This document shows, piece after piece, positions 44,740-53,111 of a DNA stretch of 64,000 nucleotides (within the stretch, counting starts at the first letter, position 1; each line of letters starts with the position of its first letter). The translations under genes and the position numbers were made by a program. The notes beneath the pieces are model-generated. The model saw nothing but the letters and a program-made list of their open reading frames with translations. It was not told the origin of the DNA and did not search any database. The stretch is taken from contig CAVQDV010000005.1 of the NCBI GenBank assembly GCA_963711375.1, forward strand, positions 930,001 to 994,000, in the 5' to 3' direction. The stretch is from CAVQDV01 sp963711375. Lineage in GTDB: Bacteria; Pseudomonadota; Gammaproteobacteria; Coxiellales; Coxiellaceae.

Positions 44740-45288
44740 ACTCAAATAAGCCTTTTCCAATTCAAGCAAATCTTTTTTTCGTTCTTTGATTTTTTTTGCA
44801 GGAATACCAATATAAATGGACCAGGGCTCAGTGGATTTTGTCAGCAATGACATGGCGCCTAAAGAACAGCCTTCCGCCATGCTCACCCCAGGAAAAATCA
44901 CTGTCCTTGTCCCAACGATGCAATGCCTTCCAATTTGGACTTTGGCCTTTGTCTCTTTTTTATATTCAGCCGGTATGGTGGGACCGGTGAGTGCTACTCC
45001 TGTGTAATCATCACTTTGTGAAAACACATGACTTCCATAGGAAATACCCGCAAAATCATCGACGAAAATGCCCTCCGTGCCACCCGCAAGATTACAAAAC
45101 ACGGCGATGTGAACATTTCTGCCAAGACTTATTTTCCCAGAAATAACACAAAAATCATCTATCCGCGAATGATCACCTATTTCAATTTGATCCGCGTTAT
45201 AAATAGAGGCTTTGTCACTGATATGTACATTTTTTCCGAGTTTTTTAAATCCCAATTGCAGAAGCTGCTTGCTTGTTAGATAAGCCAT
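44695..45288 (-). CDS. Hexapeptide-repeat sugar O/N-acetyltransferase
   Basis: The 197-residue protein is a left-handed beta-helix acyltransferase (LGKNVHISDKASIYN, IEIGDHSRIDDFCVI, ISLGRNVHIAVFCNL, GTRTVIFPGVSMAEGCSLGA, IGIPAKKI). GGGGAG lies just before ATG 45288 and fixes the start. It overlaps the upstream wecE-like gene by 44 bases. I infer that it acetylates the 4-amino sugar made by WecE, in place of the GNAT enzyme WecD; the alternative is an O-acetyltransferase for the chain. Confidence 0.85.
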   Translation of the reverse strand: MAYLTSKQLLQLGFKKLGKNVHISDKASIYNADQIEIGDHSRIDDFCVISGKISLGRNVHIAVFCNLAGGTEGIFVDDFAGISYGSHVFSQSDDYTGVALTGPTIPAEYKKETKAKVQIGRHCIVGTRTVIFPGVSMAEGCSLGAMSLLTKSTEPWSIYIGIPAKKIKERKKDLLELEKAYLSSEAKTGAICSNECF

Positions 45289-46429
45289 TTTTCTCCCCCA
45301 ATAAATGTAAAGTTGCATCGATTACCCGATTTTGTTGTTCATCACTCATAGAAGAATATAATGGTAAACGAATAAGGGATTGGCTCACTTTTTCGCTTAC
45401 CGGTAAGATTTTTCCGTCATGAAATGGTGCACCCATCGGAGAGGTATGCAAAGGTAGGTAATGAAAAGTGGCCTCTATTCCGCGTTCTCGATATTGACGA
45501 AGTAGCGAATTTCGCGCAGGCGCCTGTTTCAGCAAAAAATAAAATATGTGGGCATTTTGCTGACAATCCAATGGAATATGTGGCAGTTGAATAAGTTCTT
45601 GCAAAGCGTGAAGCGCGTTAAAATAAGTATGCCAGCGATCTAAACGTTTATTAATAATTGAATAGGCTCTTTCTAATTGTTTCAACAGAAGTGCAGCGGA
45701 AAGTTCGGGCAACATAAAAGAGGAACCGACATCCACCCACGTGTATTTGTCCACTTGGCCTTCGAGAAAGGCGGATCGATTAGTCCCTTTTTGCCACAGG
45801 ATTTTTGCACGTTCAATGAAGCGATCGTCATTAATAAATAAAGCTCCACCCAAACCAGACGTTATATTTTTAGTATGGTGAAAACTCATCGCGCCTAAGT
45901 GACCGATTCCACCTAATGATTTATTTTTATAATTGGCACATATGCCCTGTGCCGCATCCTCAATTACAAACAGGCCATATCGATTCGCGATTTCCATGAT
46001 GGCATCCATATTACAAGCGACGCCCGCATAATGAACCGGAACAATGGCTTTTGTTTTATTCGTAATGGCGGATTCGATGAGCGCTTCATTTATATTAAGT
46101 GTATTTGGGTGAATATCGACAAATACCGGTTTTGCACCCCTTAAAACAAAGGCATTTGCGGTGGACACAAACGTAAACGAGGGCATGATGACTTCATCGC
46201 CAGGCTTGAGATCAATTAAAATGGCCGCCATTTCTAATGCGGCCGTACAAGAGTGTGTAAGCAACACTTGCTTAGTGTTGGTCATCTTCTGAAGAAGCTC
46301 TTGGCAGGATCGAGAATAAAATTCTTTGGAAAAATGATTGGGGTTCTTCGCGAAATCGAGGAGTGATTCCAGATCTTTTTCATTGGTTTCAGGGACGTTA
46401 AAGGGAATAATGGGGTTATTTTCTAACAT
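45245..46429 (-). CDS. wecE: dTDP-4-amino-4,6-dideoxygalactose transaminase
   Basis: The 394-residue PLP enzyme matches E. coli WecE (RffA) closely by eye: IPFNVPET at the N-terminus, LTHSCTAALEMAA, PGDEVIMPSFTFVSTANAF, VPVHYAGVACNMD, ED-AAQG (D158) and the Schiff-base lysine K187 in SFHHTKNITSG, then QVDKYTWVDVGSS. It makes dTDP-Fuc4N from the RmlB product. The rml genes are 2 kb away on the other strand. Overlaps the small transporter gene by 7 bases at its start. Confidence 0.93.
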   Translation of the reverse strand: MLENNPIIPFNVPETNEKDLESLLDFAKNPNHFSKEFYSRSCQELLQKMTNTKQVLLTHSCTAALEMAAILIDLKPGDEVIMPSFTFVSTANAFVLRGAKPVFVDIHPNTLNINEALIESAITNKTKAIVPVHYAGVACNMDAIMEIANRYGLFVIEDAAQGICANYKNKSLGGIGHLGAMSFHHTKNITSGLGGALFINDDRFIERAKILWQKGTNRSAFLEGQVDKYTWVDVGSSFMLPELSAALLLKQLERAYSIINKRLDRWHTYFNALHALQELIQLPHIPLDCQQNAHIFYFLLKQAPARNSLLRQYRERGIEATFHYLPLHTSPMGAPFHDGKILPVSEKVSQSLIRLPLYSSMSDEQQNRVIDATLHLLGEKNGLSNKQAASAIGI

Positions 46430-46794
46430 CGTGATAAACTCGATACAGCAATGCCGGTTATGATGAAAAGGGCTCCTATTATTTTGGGGGCCGTTATTTG
46501 CTCATTCAATAGCAATCCCGACAAAACAAGGACTAAAACAAATGCCGCCCCCATAAATGGGTAAGCAAAACTCACGCTGAATTTTGTCATGGCCAAAATC
46601 CAAAAAAGCGAGGCCAGAAAAGCGGCACAAAAACCGGAAAAAACGAAATAATCGGTAAAAATAATCTTAACGAAATAAACCAACTTATAAAAAAGTTCAT
46701 GAGGCGCATCATGATAGAGCGTGATTCGCCATTTTATGATTAATTGGCCATACGTCGTCAGTAAAATAGTTCCCAGAAGGTAAAAATAACTCAT
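46423..46794 (-). CDS. Half-size EamA/SMR-family transporter (ArnE/F-like)
   Basis: The 123-residue protein has four membrane segments and the family closing motif GALFIITGIAVS, with FSVSFAYPFMGAAFVLVLVLSG before it. Small DMT/SMR proteins next to a GT2 enzyme, as ArnE/F with ArnC, flip undecaprenyl-phosphate-linked single sugars. The GT2 gene is immediately upstream. So a two-gene module that makes and flips a lipid-linked monosaccharide for side-chain addition is a good inference. Confidence 0.8.
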   Translation of the reverse strand: MSYFYLLGTILLTTYGQLIIKWRITLYHDAPHELFYKLVYFVKIIFTDYFVFSGFCAAFLASLFWILAMTKFSVSFAYPFMGAAFVLVLVLSGLLLNEQITAPKIIGALFIITGIAVSSLSRC

Positions 46795-46796
46795 TT

Positions 46797-47813
46797 TTAA
46801 TCTCCCATCGGTGGGCCATTTTTTTTGAAAACTTCTTCAATGATAACAAAGGGCCGCTGCTTTGCTTCGGTAAAAATACGTGACAAATAAATGGCTATAA
46901 TGCCTAAATAAATAAAGTTAATTCCCGAAAGCAAAAGCATGCCGATCATCGTGGATGTCCACCCGGACACAGGTGAATGGAAAAACATTTTCTTTAGTAA
47001 GAGATAGCCCGACAATCCAACGGCGATTGCCGTGCAGAATAGTCCCGAATAAAAAATATAATTTAGCGGTTTACTGGAGAAAGAAGTAATTGAGTTCACC
47101 AAGACATTAACCTTTTTTCGGAAAGTGTATTGTGAAACTCCCTTATGTTTTTTATCGATTTCGATTGCTCTCTGCTTGAACCCCACATCATGGAATAGGC
47201 CATGCATAAAAACAACGCTTTCCTTATATTCGAGTAATTTATCCACATATCTTCGGCTCATTATTCGAATGGTTGAGGAATTCGCTGGAACCTTGGTCCC
47301 AGAAAGTTTATTAAAAATTTTATAATAAATCGCCCCTGTCACTCGTTCAAAAAAACCTCCCTTCCTTTTTTTCTGGACACCATAAATAGCGTCAAATTCC
47401 GTTAATTTTATTTCGTCATAAAATGTTTTAAGTAGCTCGGGCTGTTCTTCTAAATCCGAATCGATAATAAAAACAAAGTCACCTTTGGCAAAACGAATTC
47501 CCGTTAACATGGCCTTGTGATGGCCAAAATTTTTGGATAGTTTAATGAAGCTCACTCGGCCATCCCTTTTCGCAATTTCTTGGGCAATGACAGGAGAAGT
47601 GTCGGTGGAGCCGTCATCCACAATGATCATTTCGAAGTTTAGGTCATTTTCGAGTGCGGTTTTTTTTATTCGCTCATAAAAGTCTATGATGTAGTTTTCG
47701 GAATTGTATGTGGTCGTCACAACAGAGAGGAGTTCCTGTGGAAGAGGCTCGACTGTACGCTGAATGTGAGTGGTCCTCGCCATTGCTTTGAAATCTAATT
47801 CGGCAGTAGACAT
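46797..47813 (-). CDS. Polyprenyl-phosphate glycosyltransferase (GT2, ArnC/GtrB-like)
   Basis: The 338-residue GT-A enzyme has the DDGSTD donor motif (66-71), LSKNFGHHKAMLTGI, the catalytic DSDLEEQPE (118-126) and, after it, RKGGFFER. Two membrane helices close the protein (about 240-262 and 284-305). Such enzymes transfer one sugar from a nucleotide donor to undecaprenyl phosphate. It lies 2 bases upstream of the small transporter gene and follows the third AsnB-like gene by 11 bases. Confidence 0.88.
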   Translation of the reverse strand: MSTAELDFKAMARTTHIQRTVEPLPQELLSVVTTTYNSENYIIDFYERIKKTALENDLNFEMIIVDDGSTDTSPVIAQEIAKRDGRVSFIKLSKNFGHHKAMLTGIRFAKGDFVFIIDSDLEEQPELLKTFYDEIKLTEFDAIYGVQKKRKGGFFERVTGAIYYKIFNKLSGTKVPANSSTIRIMSRRYVDKLLEYKESVVFMHGLFHDVGFKQRAIEIDKKHKGVSQYTFRKKVNVLVNSITSFSSKPLNYIFYSGLFCTAIAVGLSGYLLLKKMFFHSPVSGWTSTMIGMLLLSGINFIYLGIIAIYLSRIFTEAKQRPFVIIEEVFKKNGPPMGD

Positions 47814-47824
47814 TCTTTTCCTCT

Positions 47825-49732
47825 CTAAATTTCGATACCTGTTTTAACCATTGTCTTAGCCACTTCGCTTGCACCACTTCCGATGAAAATATTTAACCAC
47901 TGTTCCAAATATAAAAGGGACCATATTAATAATCTTCTATTCGATGCGCCGGTGAGATGCTCATCGAGCAATTTTTTTATCTCACTGAAATCTAAAAATT
48001 GATAAATTTCTGCATTTTTATTCAATAATGTTCGCTTCACAAAATCAATACTTTCACCTTTGAACCAGCTGGCATCCGGTGCACTAAATCCCTGTTTATT
48101 TCTATCCGAAATACTAGTAGGTACGTAACGACTCATGACATCTCGCAAAATTCGCTTCCCACCGGAATGTTTTTGAAAAATTTTTTTATTCGGATTATTT
48201 TCATCAATCCGTTCCAATATGCCTAAATTGGCGAGTTTAAACGCAATTGGCACTTGCTCGGCAAGATTGACCAAGTCATTATCAAGAAATGGAACTCGGG
48301 ACTCTAATCCGTGCGCCATGCTGAGTTTATCTTCCACCACCAACAGACTATGAAGAAATGTTTTTGCCTCAAAATAAAGAGAATGATTAAGATAGTCTTC
48401 TTTTTTAGACAAATTGCCGTGATTTTTAAATACATTTTTAAAAATATCTCGAGTGTAAATATTTTTAAAATCGCTTGAAATGGGGCGGCAAACTTTTTGT
48501 AAAATGGAATTGGGAATCAAACGTTGCCAATAATGGTAATATTGATCGATATAATGCTCAAAATTATCAGGCTCGTAAGCGCAATAATAACGCCAAGGAT
48601 ATCCGGCAAAAAGTTCGTCACCCCCCGCACCAGAAAGGACAACTTTACCAAATTTGCTCGCTAATTTTGCCGCATAAAAATTGGGATAACTTTGACCTAC
48701 TCGTGGTTCTTCTAAGTGCCAAACCAAATTGGACATGCACCGTTCCATATCCCCCGCTTTAAGCACCATTTCATAATGCTCTGTTCCCGCAAGATAGGAA
48801 ATGTGTTCAGCGGCTTGTCTTTCATCAAAAGCTAGCTCTAATCCCGAGGCAGAGCTTAAATCAAAACCCACGGTAAAGGTTTTCATGTCGCGCATTTCTC
48901 GAGAAGCTAATAAGGTGATAGAAGCAGAATCAGTTCCCCCGCTCAAATAACTATTCACGGGAACATCACTCATTAGCTGTCGGGATACGGCCTGCGTAAA
49001 AAGGCGGTCAATATCATCTCTTAATTCTGCCTGATTTTTCGATGATTCATGAGAAAAATTAAAATCCCAATAGGGCTTGATGCTTAACTCTTTTGTTTGC
49101 CCAAGCCACATAAAATGCCCCGCGGGCAACAATTTAATGTTTTTAAATAAAGTTTTATCGGTGAAAAAATTTTGGAAGGTTAAATACTCGATTAAGGCTT
49201 CTTTATCAACTTCGGGACGATAATGTTGAGAAGCAATAATAGCCTTAATTTCAGAGGCAAAAATGAATTGAGAACCGTTATGAAAATAATACAAGGGTTT
49301 AATTCCATATCGATCTCTTGCTAAAAAAAGAATTTTCTCCTGGGTATCCCAAATAGCAAAAGCGAACATTCCGTTTAATTTATTGAGGCAATCGGAGCCC
49401 CATTCTGCATAGGCTTTTAATAGGACTTCAGTATCTGAGTGAGAGTGAAAGGTGTGACCTAAATCTTCAAGCTGAATTTTTAATTCTTTGAAATTATAAA
49501 TTTCCCCATTATAAGTAATTATATACCGACCATCCGGCGTTGGCATAGGCTGATGAGCCGCGCTAGACAAATCAATAATCGCTAATCTTCGATGCCCCAA
49601 ACCTAAATGGGAATCAATAAAATGTCCCTCACCATCAGGACCTCGATGACATAGGCTGTCAGTCATTCGCTTTAGCGTATCCAAGGTGATTGGATGACTA
49701 TTTTTGCTATATATTCCTACTATGGCGCACAT
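47825..49732 (-). CDS. asnB: AsnB-like glutamine amidotransferase 3
   Basis: The 635-residue protein keeps Cys2 (here MCAIVGI, Ala instead of Gly at position 3), YNGEIYN (74-80), SDTE and the PP-loop SGGTDSA (264-270), where the others have DSS. The Ala at the end of the loop is a mild departure. It heads the operon asnB3-GT2-EamA-wecE-acetyltransferase. Because every AsnB copy leads a different polysaccharide operon, each may amidate a different sugar, which is inference. Confidence 0.85.
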   Translation of the reverse strand: MCAIVGIYSKNSHPITLDTLKRMTDSLCHRGPDGEGHFIDSHLGLGHRRLAIIDLSSAAHQPMPTPDGRYIITYNGEIYNFKELKIQLEDLGHTFHSHSDTEVLLKAYAEWGSDCLNKLNGMFAFAIWDTQEKILFLARDRYGIKPLYYFHNGSQFIFASEIKAIIASQHYRPEVDKEALIEYLTFQNFFTDKTLFKNIKLLPAGHFMWLGQTKELSIKPYWDFNFSHESSKNQAELRDDIDRLFTQAVSRQLMSDVPVNSYLSGGTDSASITLLASREMRDMKTFTVGFDLSSASGLELAFDERQAAEHISYLAGTEHYEMVLKAGDMERCMSNLVWHLEEPRVGQSYPNFYAAKLASKFGKVVLSGAGGDELFAGYPWRYYCAYEPDNFEHYIDQYYHYWQRLIPNSILQKVCRPISSDFKNIYTRDIFKNVFKNHGNLSKKEDYLNHSLYFEAKTFLHSLLVVEDKLSMAHGLESRVPFLDNDLVNLAEQVPIAFKLANLGILERIDENNPNKKIFQKHSGGKRILRDVMSRYVPTSISDRNKQGFSAPDASWFKGESIDFVKRTLLNKNAEIYQFLDFSEIKKLLDEHLTGASNRRLLIWSLLYLEQWLNIFIGSGASEVAKTMVKTGIEI

Positions 49733-49756
49733 GTTTAGGCCCGGTTAAATCTATGG

Positions 49757-49786
49757 TTAATACGGTAGTCTGGGGATAGACTCCAA
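49757..49786 (-). promoter_or_regulatory. Promoter candidate for the asnB3 operon
   Basis: On the minus strand TTGGAG (49786-49781), 18 bases, TATTAA (49762-49757); leader about 20 bases. Moderate matches only. Confidence 0.35.
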
Positions 49787-49853
49787 GCATGAGAGCTACT
49801 CTACAGCAATCGACCAAAAAATCAAGAAACTGGGCGGCTTAACAGACTTAGGC

Positions 49854-49882
49854 TTTACATAACAATGCAAAATAAGGATAAT
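49854..49882 (+). promoter_or_regulatory. Sigma70 promoter for the methyltransferase/GT-C/GT4 operon
   Basis: TTTACA (49854), 17 bases, GATAAT (49877), both 5/6. The in-frame ATG at 49881 lies inside the -10, which supports the start at 49929. Confidence 0.65.
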
Positions 49883-49928
49883 GCCAAAGCTTTTCTTTGT
49901 GTCTCTAATCAAATTTTTTGGAGGGAGA

Positions 49929-50561
49929 ATGTCCGAAATAATCAGTGGTTTTCGATCCTTACTCTCTATTTCCGCGGTATACGACTTTGTCCAAGCTTTG
50001 CTCGGAGCGAACCGGGCCACCCATACCTTCCTTAAAGAGCATACTTTCTCAGCACCAAACCTAAAGATTCTAGACATAGGATGTGGCCCAGGTAAATTAC
50101 TCGAGCAACTCCCGCCCTCCTGGGAGTATCATGGTTATGACATTAATGACAACTATATTACTCATGCTAAGTCGATTTATAAGGATCGGAAAAATACCTA
50201 CTTTTATGTTAACCACCAAAAAGGGTTTCTTGCACCCCAAGAAAATTATTTCGATTTGGTTTTGGCAAAGGGGGTTCTGCATCATTTAGAGGATCAAGAG
50301 GTAGTCGATTTATTTACCTCGGCAAGCCGCGCCTTAAAAAATCGAGGTAAATTGATTACGCTTGATGGTTGCTATATCAGTGAACAAAGCAAAATAGCAA
50401 AGTGGCTACTCTCCAAAGATAGAGGGCAAAATGTGAGGACAAAAGAGGGGTATGAGAACTTAGTGGAGAAAGCCAGATTATTTAGTGAAAACAAAGTTAC
50501 CATACGGCAAGATTTACTTCGAGTTCCCTACACGCATATTGTGATGGAATTATATAAGTGA
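49929..50561 (+). CDS. Class I SAM-dependent methyltransferase
   Basis: The 210-residue protein has the SAM motif I LDIGCGPGKLLEQL, motif II HGYDINDNYI and LAKGVLHHLED. The start at 49929 is fixed by GGAGGGAG just before it and by the promoter position. It heads a four-gene plus operon with a GT-C protein, another methyltransferase and a GT4 enzyme. It probably methylates a sugar or lipid intermediate; small-molecule or quinone methyltransferases look much the same. Confidence 0.85.
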   Translation: MSEIISGFRSLLSISAVYDFVQALLGANRATHTFLKEHTFSAPNLKILDIGCGPGKLLEQLPPSWEYHGYDINDNYITHAKSIYKDRKNTYFYVNHQKGFLAPQENYFDLVLAKGVLHHLEDQEVVDLFTSASRALKNRGKLITLDGCYISEQSKIAKWLLSKDRGQNVRTKEGYENLVEKARLFSENKVTIRQDLLRVPYTHIVMELYK

Positions 50562-50575
50562 CCCTTTGATCTACC

Positions 50576-52264
50576 ATGAATATCCAAAAAATCGCTTCTT
50601 ATACCGTTATCTGTTTTCTAATAGCCCTCGGCCTTCTCATTTTCTATCGAATTCATTTTGCCGTTGATTATTATGACGAAACATTTTATATCGGGATGAC
50701 TTATCATTACCTACTCGGCGGTAAACCCTTTGTCGACGAACTTAGTATTGCGCAAGCCACTTCACTTCTACTTTACCCGGCTTTCTATCTCTTTTACTGG
50801 ATTCATCACTCCCCATCGGGAATTGTTCTTTTTTCACGGGTTTTGTATTTCACCTTTACGCTCGGTATATTCTGCAGCTCCTTTCTATTATTAAAAAAAA
50901 CGGTCGATCGCCGAATGGCGATGCTTATTGCTTTTATACCGGTTTCATTTACGCTTTTTTACATTTATGGCCTCAGTTATAATACTATGGGCTCTCTATT
51001 GCTTCTCACTGGAATTATTTTTTTATTTTACAGCCTCACTTACCGTGAATTTCCATTAATCACCGGTTTATTAATCGGCGGCGCCTGTTTTAACTATTTT
51101 CCCTTTACCATTCTTGCCCTTTTTCTTTTATTACTGATGTGGATTTATAATTGCTCATGGAAATTCATGGGGCGTTATTTTTTGGGCCTTTGTATTTTGG
51201 CTTCGATCCTAGCTTATTTCTTAATAAGCGCTGGATTTGCGAATCTCGAAAAAATTTATCAATTTTCCACTTCTCTCGGCGTTCAAGGCGGAGGCATTTT
51301 GAAGTTGTCCAGCTTCTTTCAAAATATGTACCATGCCTTCCCCTATAAACTTTTTTTTGTGTTTCTTTTTGGCCTAGCCTTCATTATTCATCGCCAATTT
51401 AAGGCCTCCTATTTCATCGCCTCTTGCATATTGATCTTCACATTAGTGTTGAAGGGTTGGGGCGAAAATAATTTTATGATTTACCTCAGTCTCATTGGAT
51501 TATTAGCGCCCTTACTTTATCTTTTTATCAGAAAGCACCCCTTAGCGAATCGAATTTTATTATTAATCTGGCTGCCTGGTTTTATTGGAGGACTAATTTC
51601 GGCATGGGCCAGCGGAAACGGATGGTATAACAGCCTTGTTGGTGGCTTATCCATGCCCATAGCCACATTTCTTTTTTTGTCATTATTGTCGGAGGGAATC
51701 CTCGAACATTTCCACCAAGAAAAAATTAAAAATGTCGTTTTTTGCTCTAGCATTTTATTTATGATGTTTGTCCTAATTGCATTAACTCGAACTGCTTTTA
51801 ACAAAAATTATGGGGATAAACCTAATGATACGTTACATGAAAAAATAACGTCTGGCTCTTTTAAGGGCTTGTATACTACGCCAGAAAAATCCAATTTTCT
51901 TCTGGCATTGCAGAAAGATGTTGCTTCAACCAGCACTCAAAACAAAAGCATTTTATTTTTTGACGATTTTCCAGCGGGATATCTTCTAAGCACGATGAAG
52001 CCTCACACCAACACCATTTGGTTATTTCCTACCGGAAGTTTTCCAAAATTTACCAAAAGCTTGACTCTAGCTTACTTTCAAAATTCAAATCATTTACCCG
52101 ATGTCATCGTAAAAATAATCGGGGTTGCTGATAACTCGCAAAATTTTCATCCGTTTCAGTATCAAAAAAATGATTCTTTCCTGGAATTTATTCAGCAACA
52201 TTATCACCCCAGCATTCAACGCGAGAATTATGTCATTTATTTGAAAAATTCTAGTGCCACTTAA
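50576..52264 (+). CDS. Multipass GT-C-like membrane protein, copy 1
   Basis: The 562-residue protein has about ten to twelve membrane helices. The first outer loop has YYDETFYIG (D34, E35), the place and kind of the acidic motif of GT-C enzymes such as ArnT and PMT. A soluble C-terminal domain of about 150 residues follows (ILFFDDFPAGYLLSTMKP). These enzymes add sugars from polyprenyl-phosphate donors in the periplasm. It is a close paralog of the protein at 60254-61936. 14 bases follow the methyltransferase gene. The donor may come from the ArnC-like GT2, which is inference. Confidence 0.7.
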   Translation: MNIQKIASYTVICFLIALGLLIFYRIHFAVDYYDETFYIGMTYHYLLGGKPFVDELSIAQATSLLLYPAFYLFYWIHHSPSGIVLFSRVLYFTFTLGIFCSSFLLLKKTVDRRMAMLIAFIPVSFTLFYIYGLSYNTMGSLLLLTGIIFLFYSLTYREFPLITGLLIGGACFNYFPFTILALFLLLLMWIYNCSWKFMGRYFLGLCILASILAYFLISAGFANLEKIYQFSTSLGVQGGGILKLSSFFQNMYHAFPYKLFFVFLFGLAFIIHRQFKASYFIASCILIFTLVLKGWGENNFMIYLSLIGLLAPLLYLFIRKHPLANRILLLIWLPGFIGGLISAWASGNGWYNSLVGGLSMPIATFLFLSLLSEGILEHFHQEKIKNVVFCSSILFMMFVLIALTRTAFNKNYGDKPNDTLHEKITSGSFKGLYTTPEKSNFLLALQKDVASTSTQNKSILFFDDFPAGYLLSTMKPHTNTIWLFPTGSFPKFTKSLTLAYFQNSNHLPDVIVKIIGVADNSQNFHPFQYQKNDSFLEFIQQHYHPSIQRENYVIYLKNSSAT

Positions 52265-52277
52265 CAAGAGGTTAATT

Positions 52278-53105
52278 ATGGAAATTAAATTAGAAATGTA
52301 CACCCATGGCTTGGAACTCCATGAAGATGGTATTTGGCGGAGAGGAACACCGGTAACGGTATCGTATCCCGAGGAGGGAAACGCCGAATGCTTTAAATTA
52401 GAGGATAAATCCTTTTGGTTTGCCCATCGCAACTTGTGCATCATTCAGCTTTTAAAATCCTTCCCAGTACCAGGCCCTCTTTTTGACATCGGTGGAGGTA
52501 ATGGCTTCGTGGCGAAAGCCATTCAAGACCAGGGCTATGAAGTGGTCTTAGTAGAGCCTGGATTAGTTGGTGCACAAAATTCCCGCTTACGAGGAGTTCG
52601 CCATGTCATCAATGATTTTGATAAATCCCTTTTTCGACAGGCCTCTCTTCCGTCCATTGGAATTTTTGATGTACTCGAGCATATAGAGGATGACATGAGC
52701 TTCCTGCACACGCTGCGAGACAGTCTTGTTTCAAAGGGGCGACTCTACCTCACAGTACCGGCTTTTAAAGGGCTTTGGTCCAGCGAAGATATTATTGCCG
52801 GCCATTATAGACGTTATACATTAAAAGAAATTACAAAACGTCTTCAGCTTGCCGGTTTTAAAATTGACTTTGGCAGTTACTTTTTCAGGCCTTTGCCAAT
52901 TCCTATTTTTTTGGCGAGGGCTCTGCCGTTTAAACTCGGATTGCGTTCAAGTCCTTCTCAAGAAGCCACAGAAAGAGAACACGGCGACGGAGGGCTTGGG
53001 ACAACTATCTTAAAAAAACTTCTGTACCCAGAATTGAAAAGGATCGCCGAGAAAAAACCCATGCATTTTGGCGGCAGTTGTATTGTAGCTGCCTCTTTAC
53101 GTTAA
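52278..53105 (+). CDS. Class I SAM-dependent methyltransferase
   Basis: The 275-residue protein has motif I FDIGGGNGFVAKAI, VLVEPGLVGAQ, IGIFDVLEHIEDD and LTVPAFKGLWSSED with HYRRYTLKEI, the look of the Methyltransf_11/UbiE-like enzymes in glycan loci. AGAGG lies 7 bases before ATG 52278; the frame opens earlier at 52254 inside the preceding gene's end. The target is unknown. Confidence 0.85.
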   Translation: MEIKLEMYTHGLELHEDGIWRRGTPVTVSYPEEGNAECFKLEDKSFWFAHRNLCIIQLLKSFPVPGPLFDIGGGNGFVAKAIQDQGYEVVLVEPGLVGAQNSRLRGVRHVINDFDKSLFRQASLPSIGIFDVLEHIEDDMSFLHTLRDSLVSKGRLYLTVPAFKGLWSSEDIIAGHYRRYTLKEITKRLQLAGFKIDFGSYFFRPLPIPIFLARALPFKLGLRSSPSQEATEREHGDGGLGTTILKKLLYPELKRIAEKKPMHFGGSCIVAASLR

Positions 53106-53111
53106 AAATGT

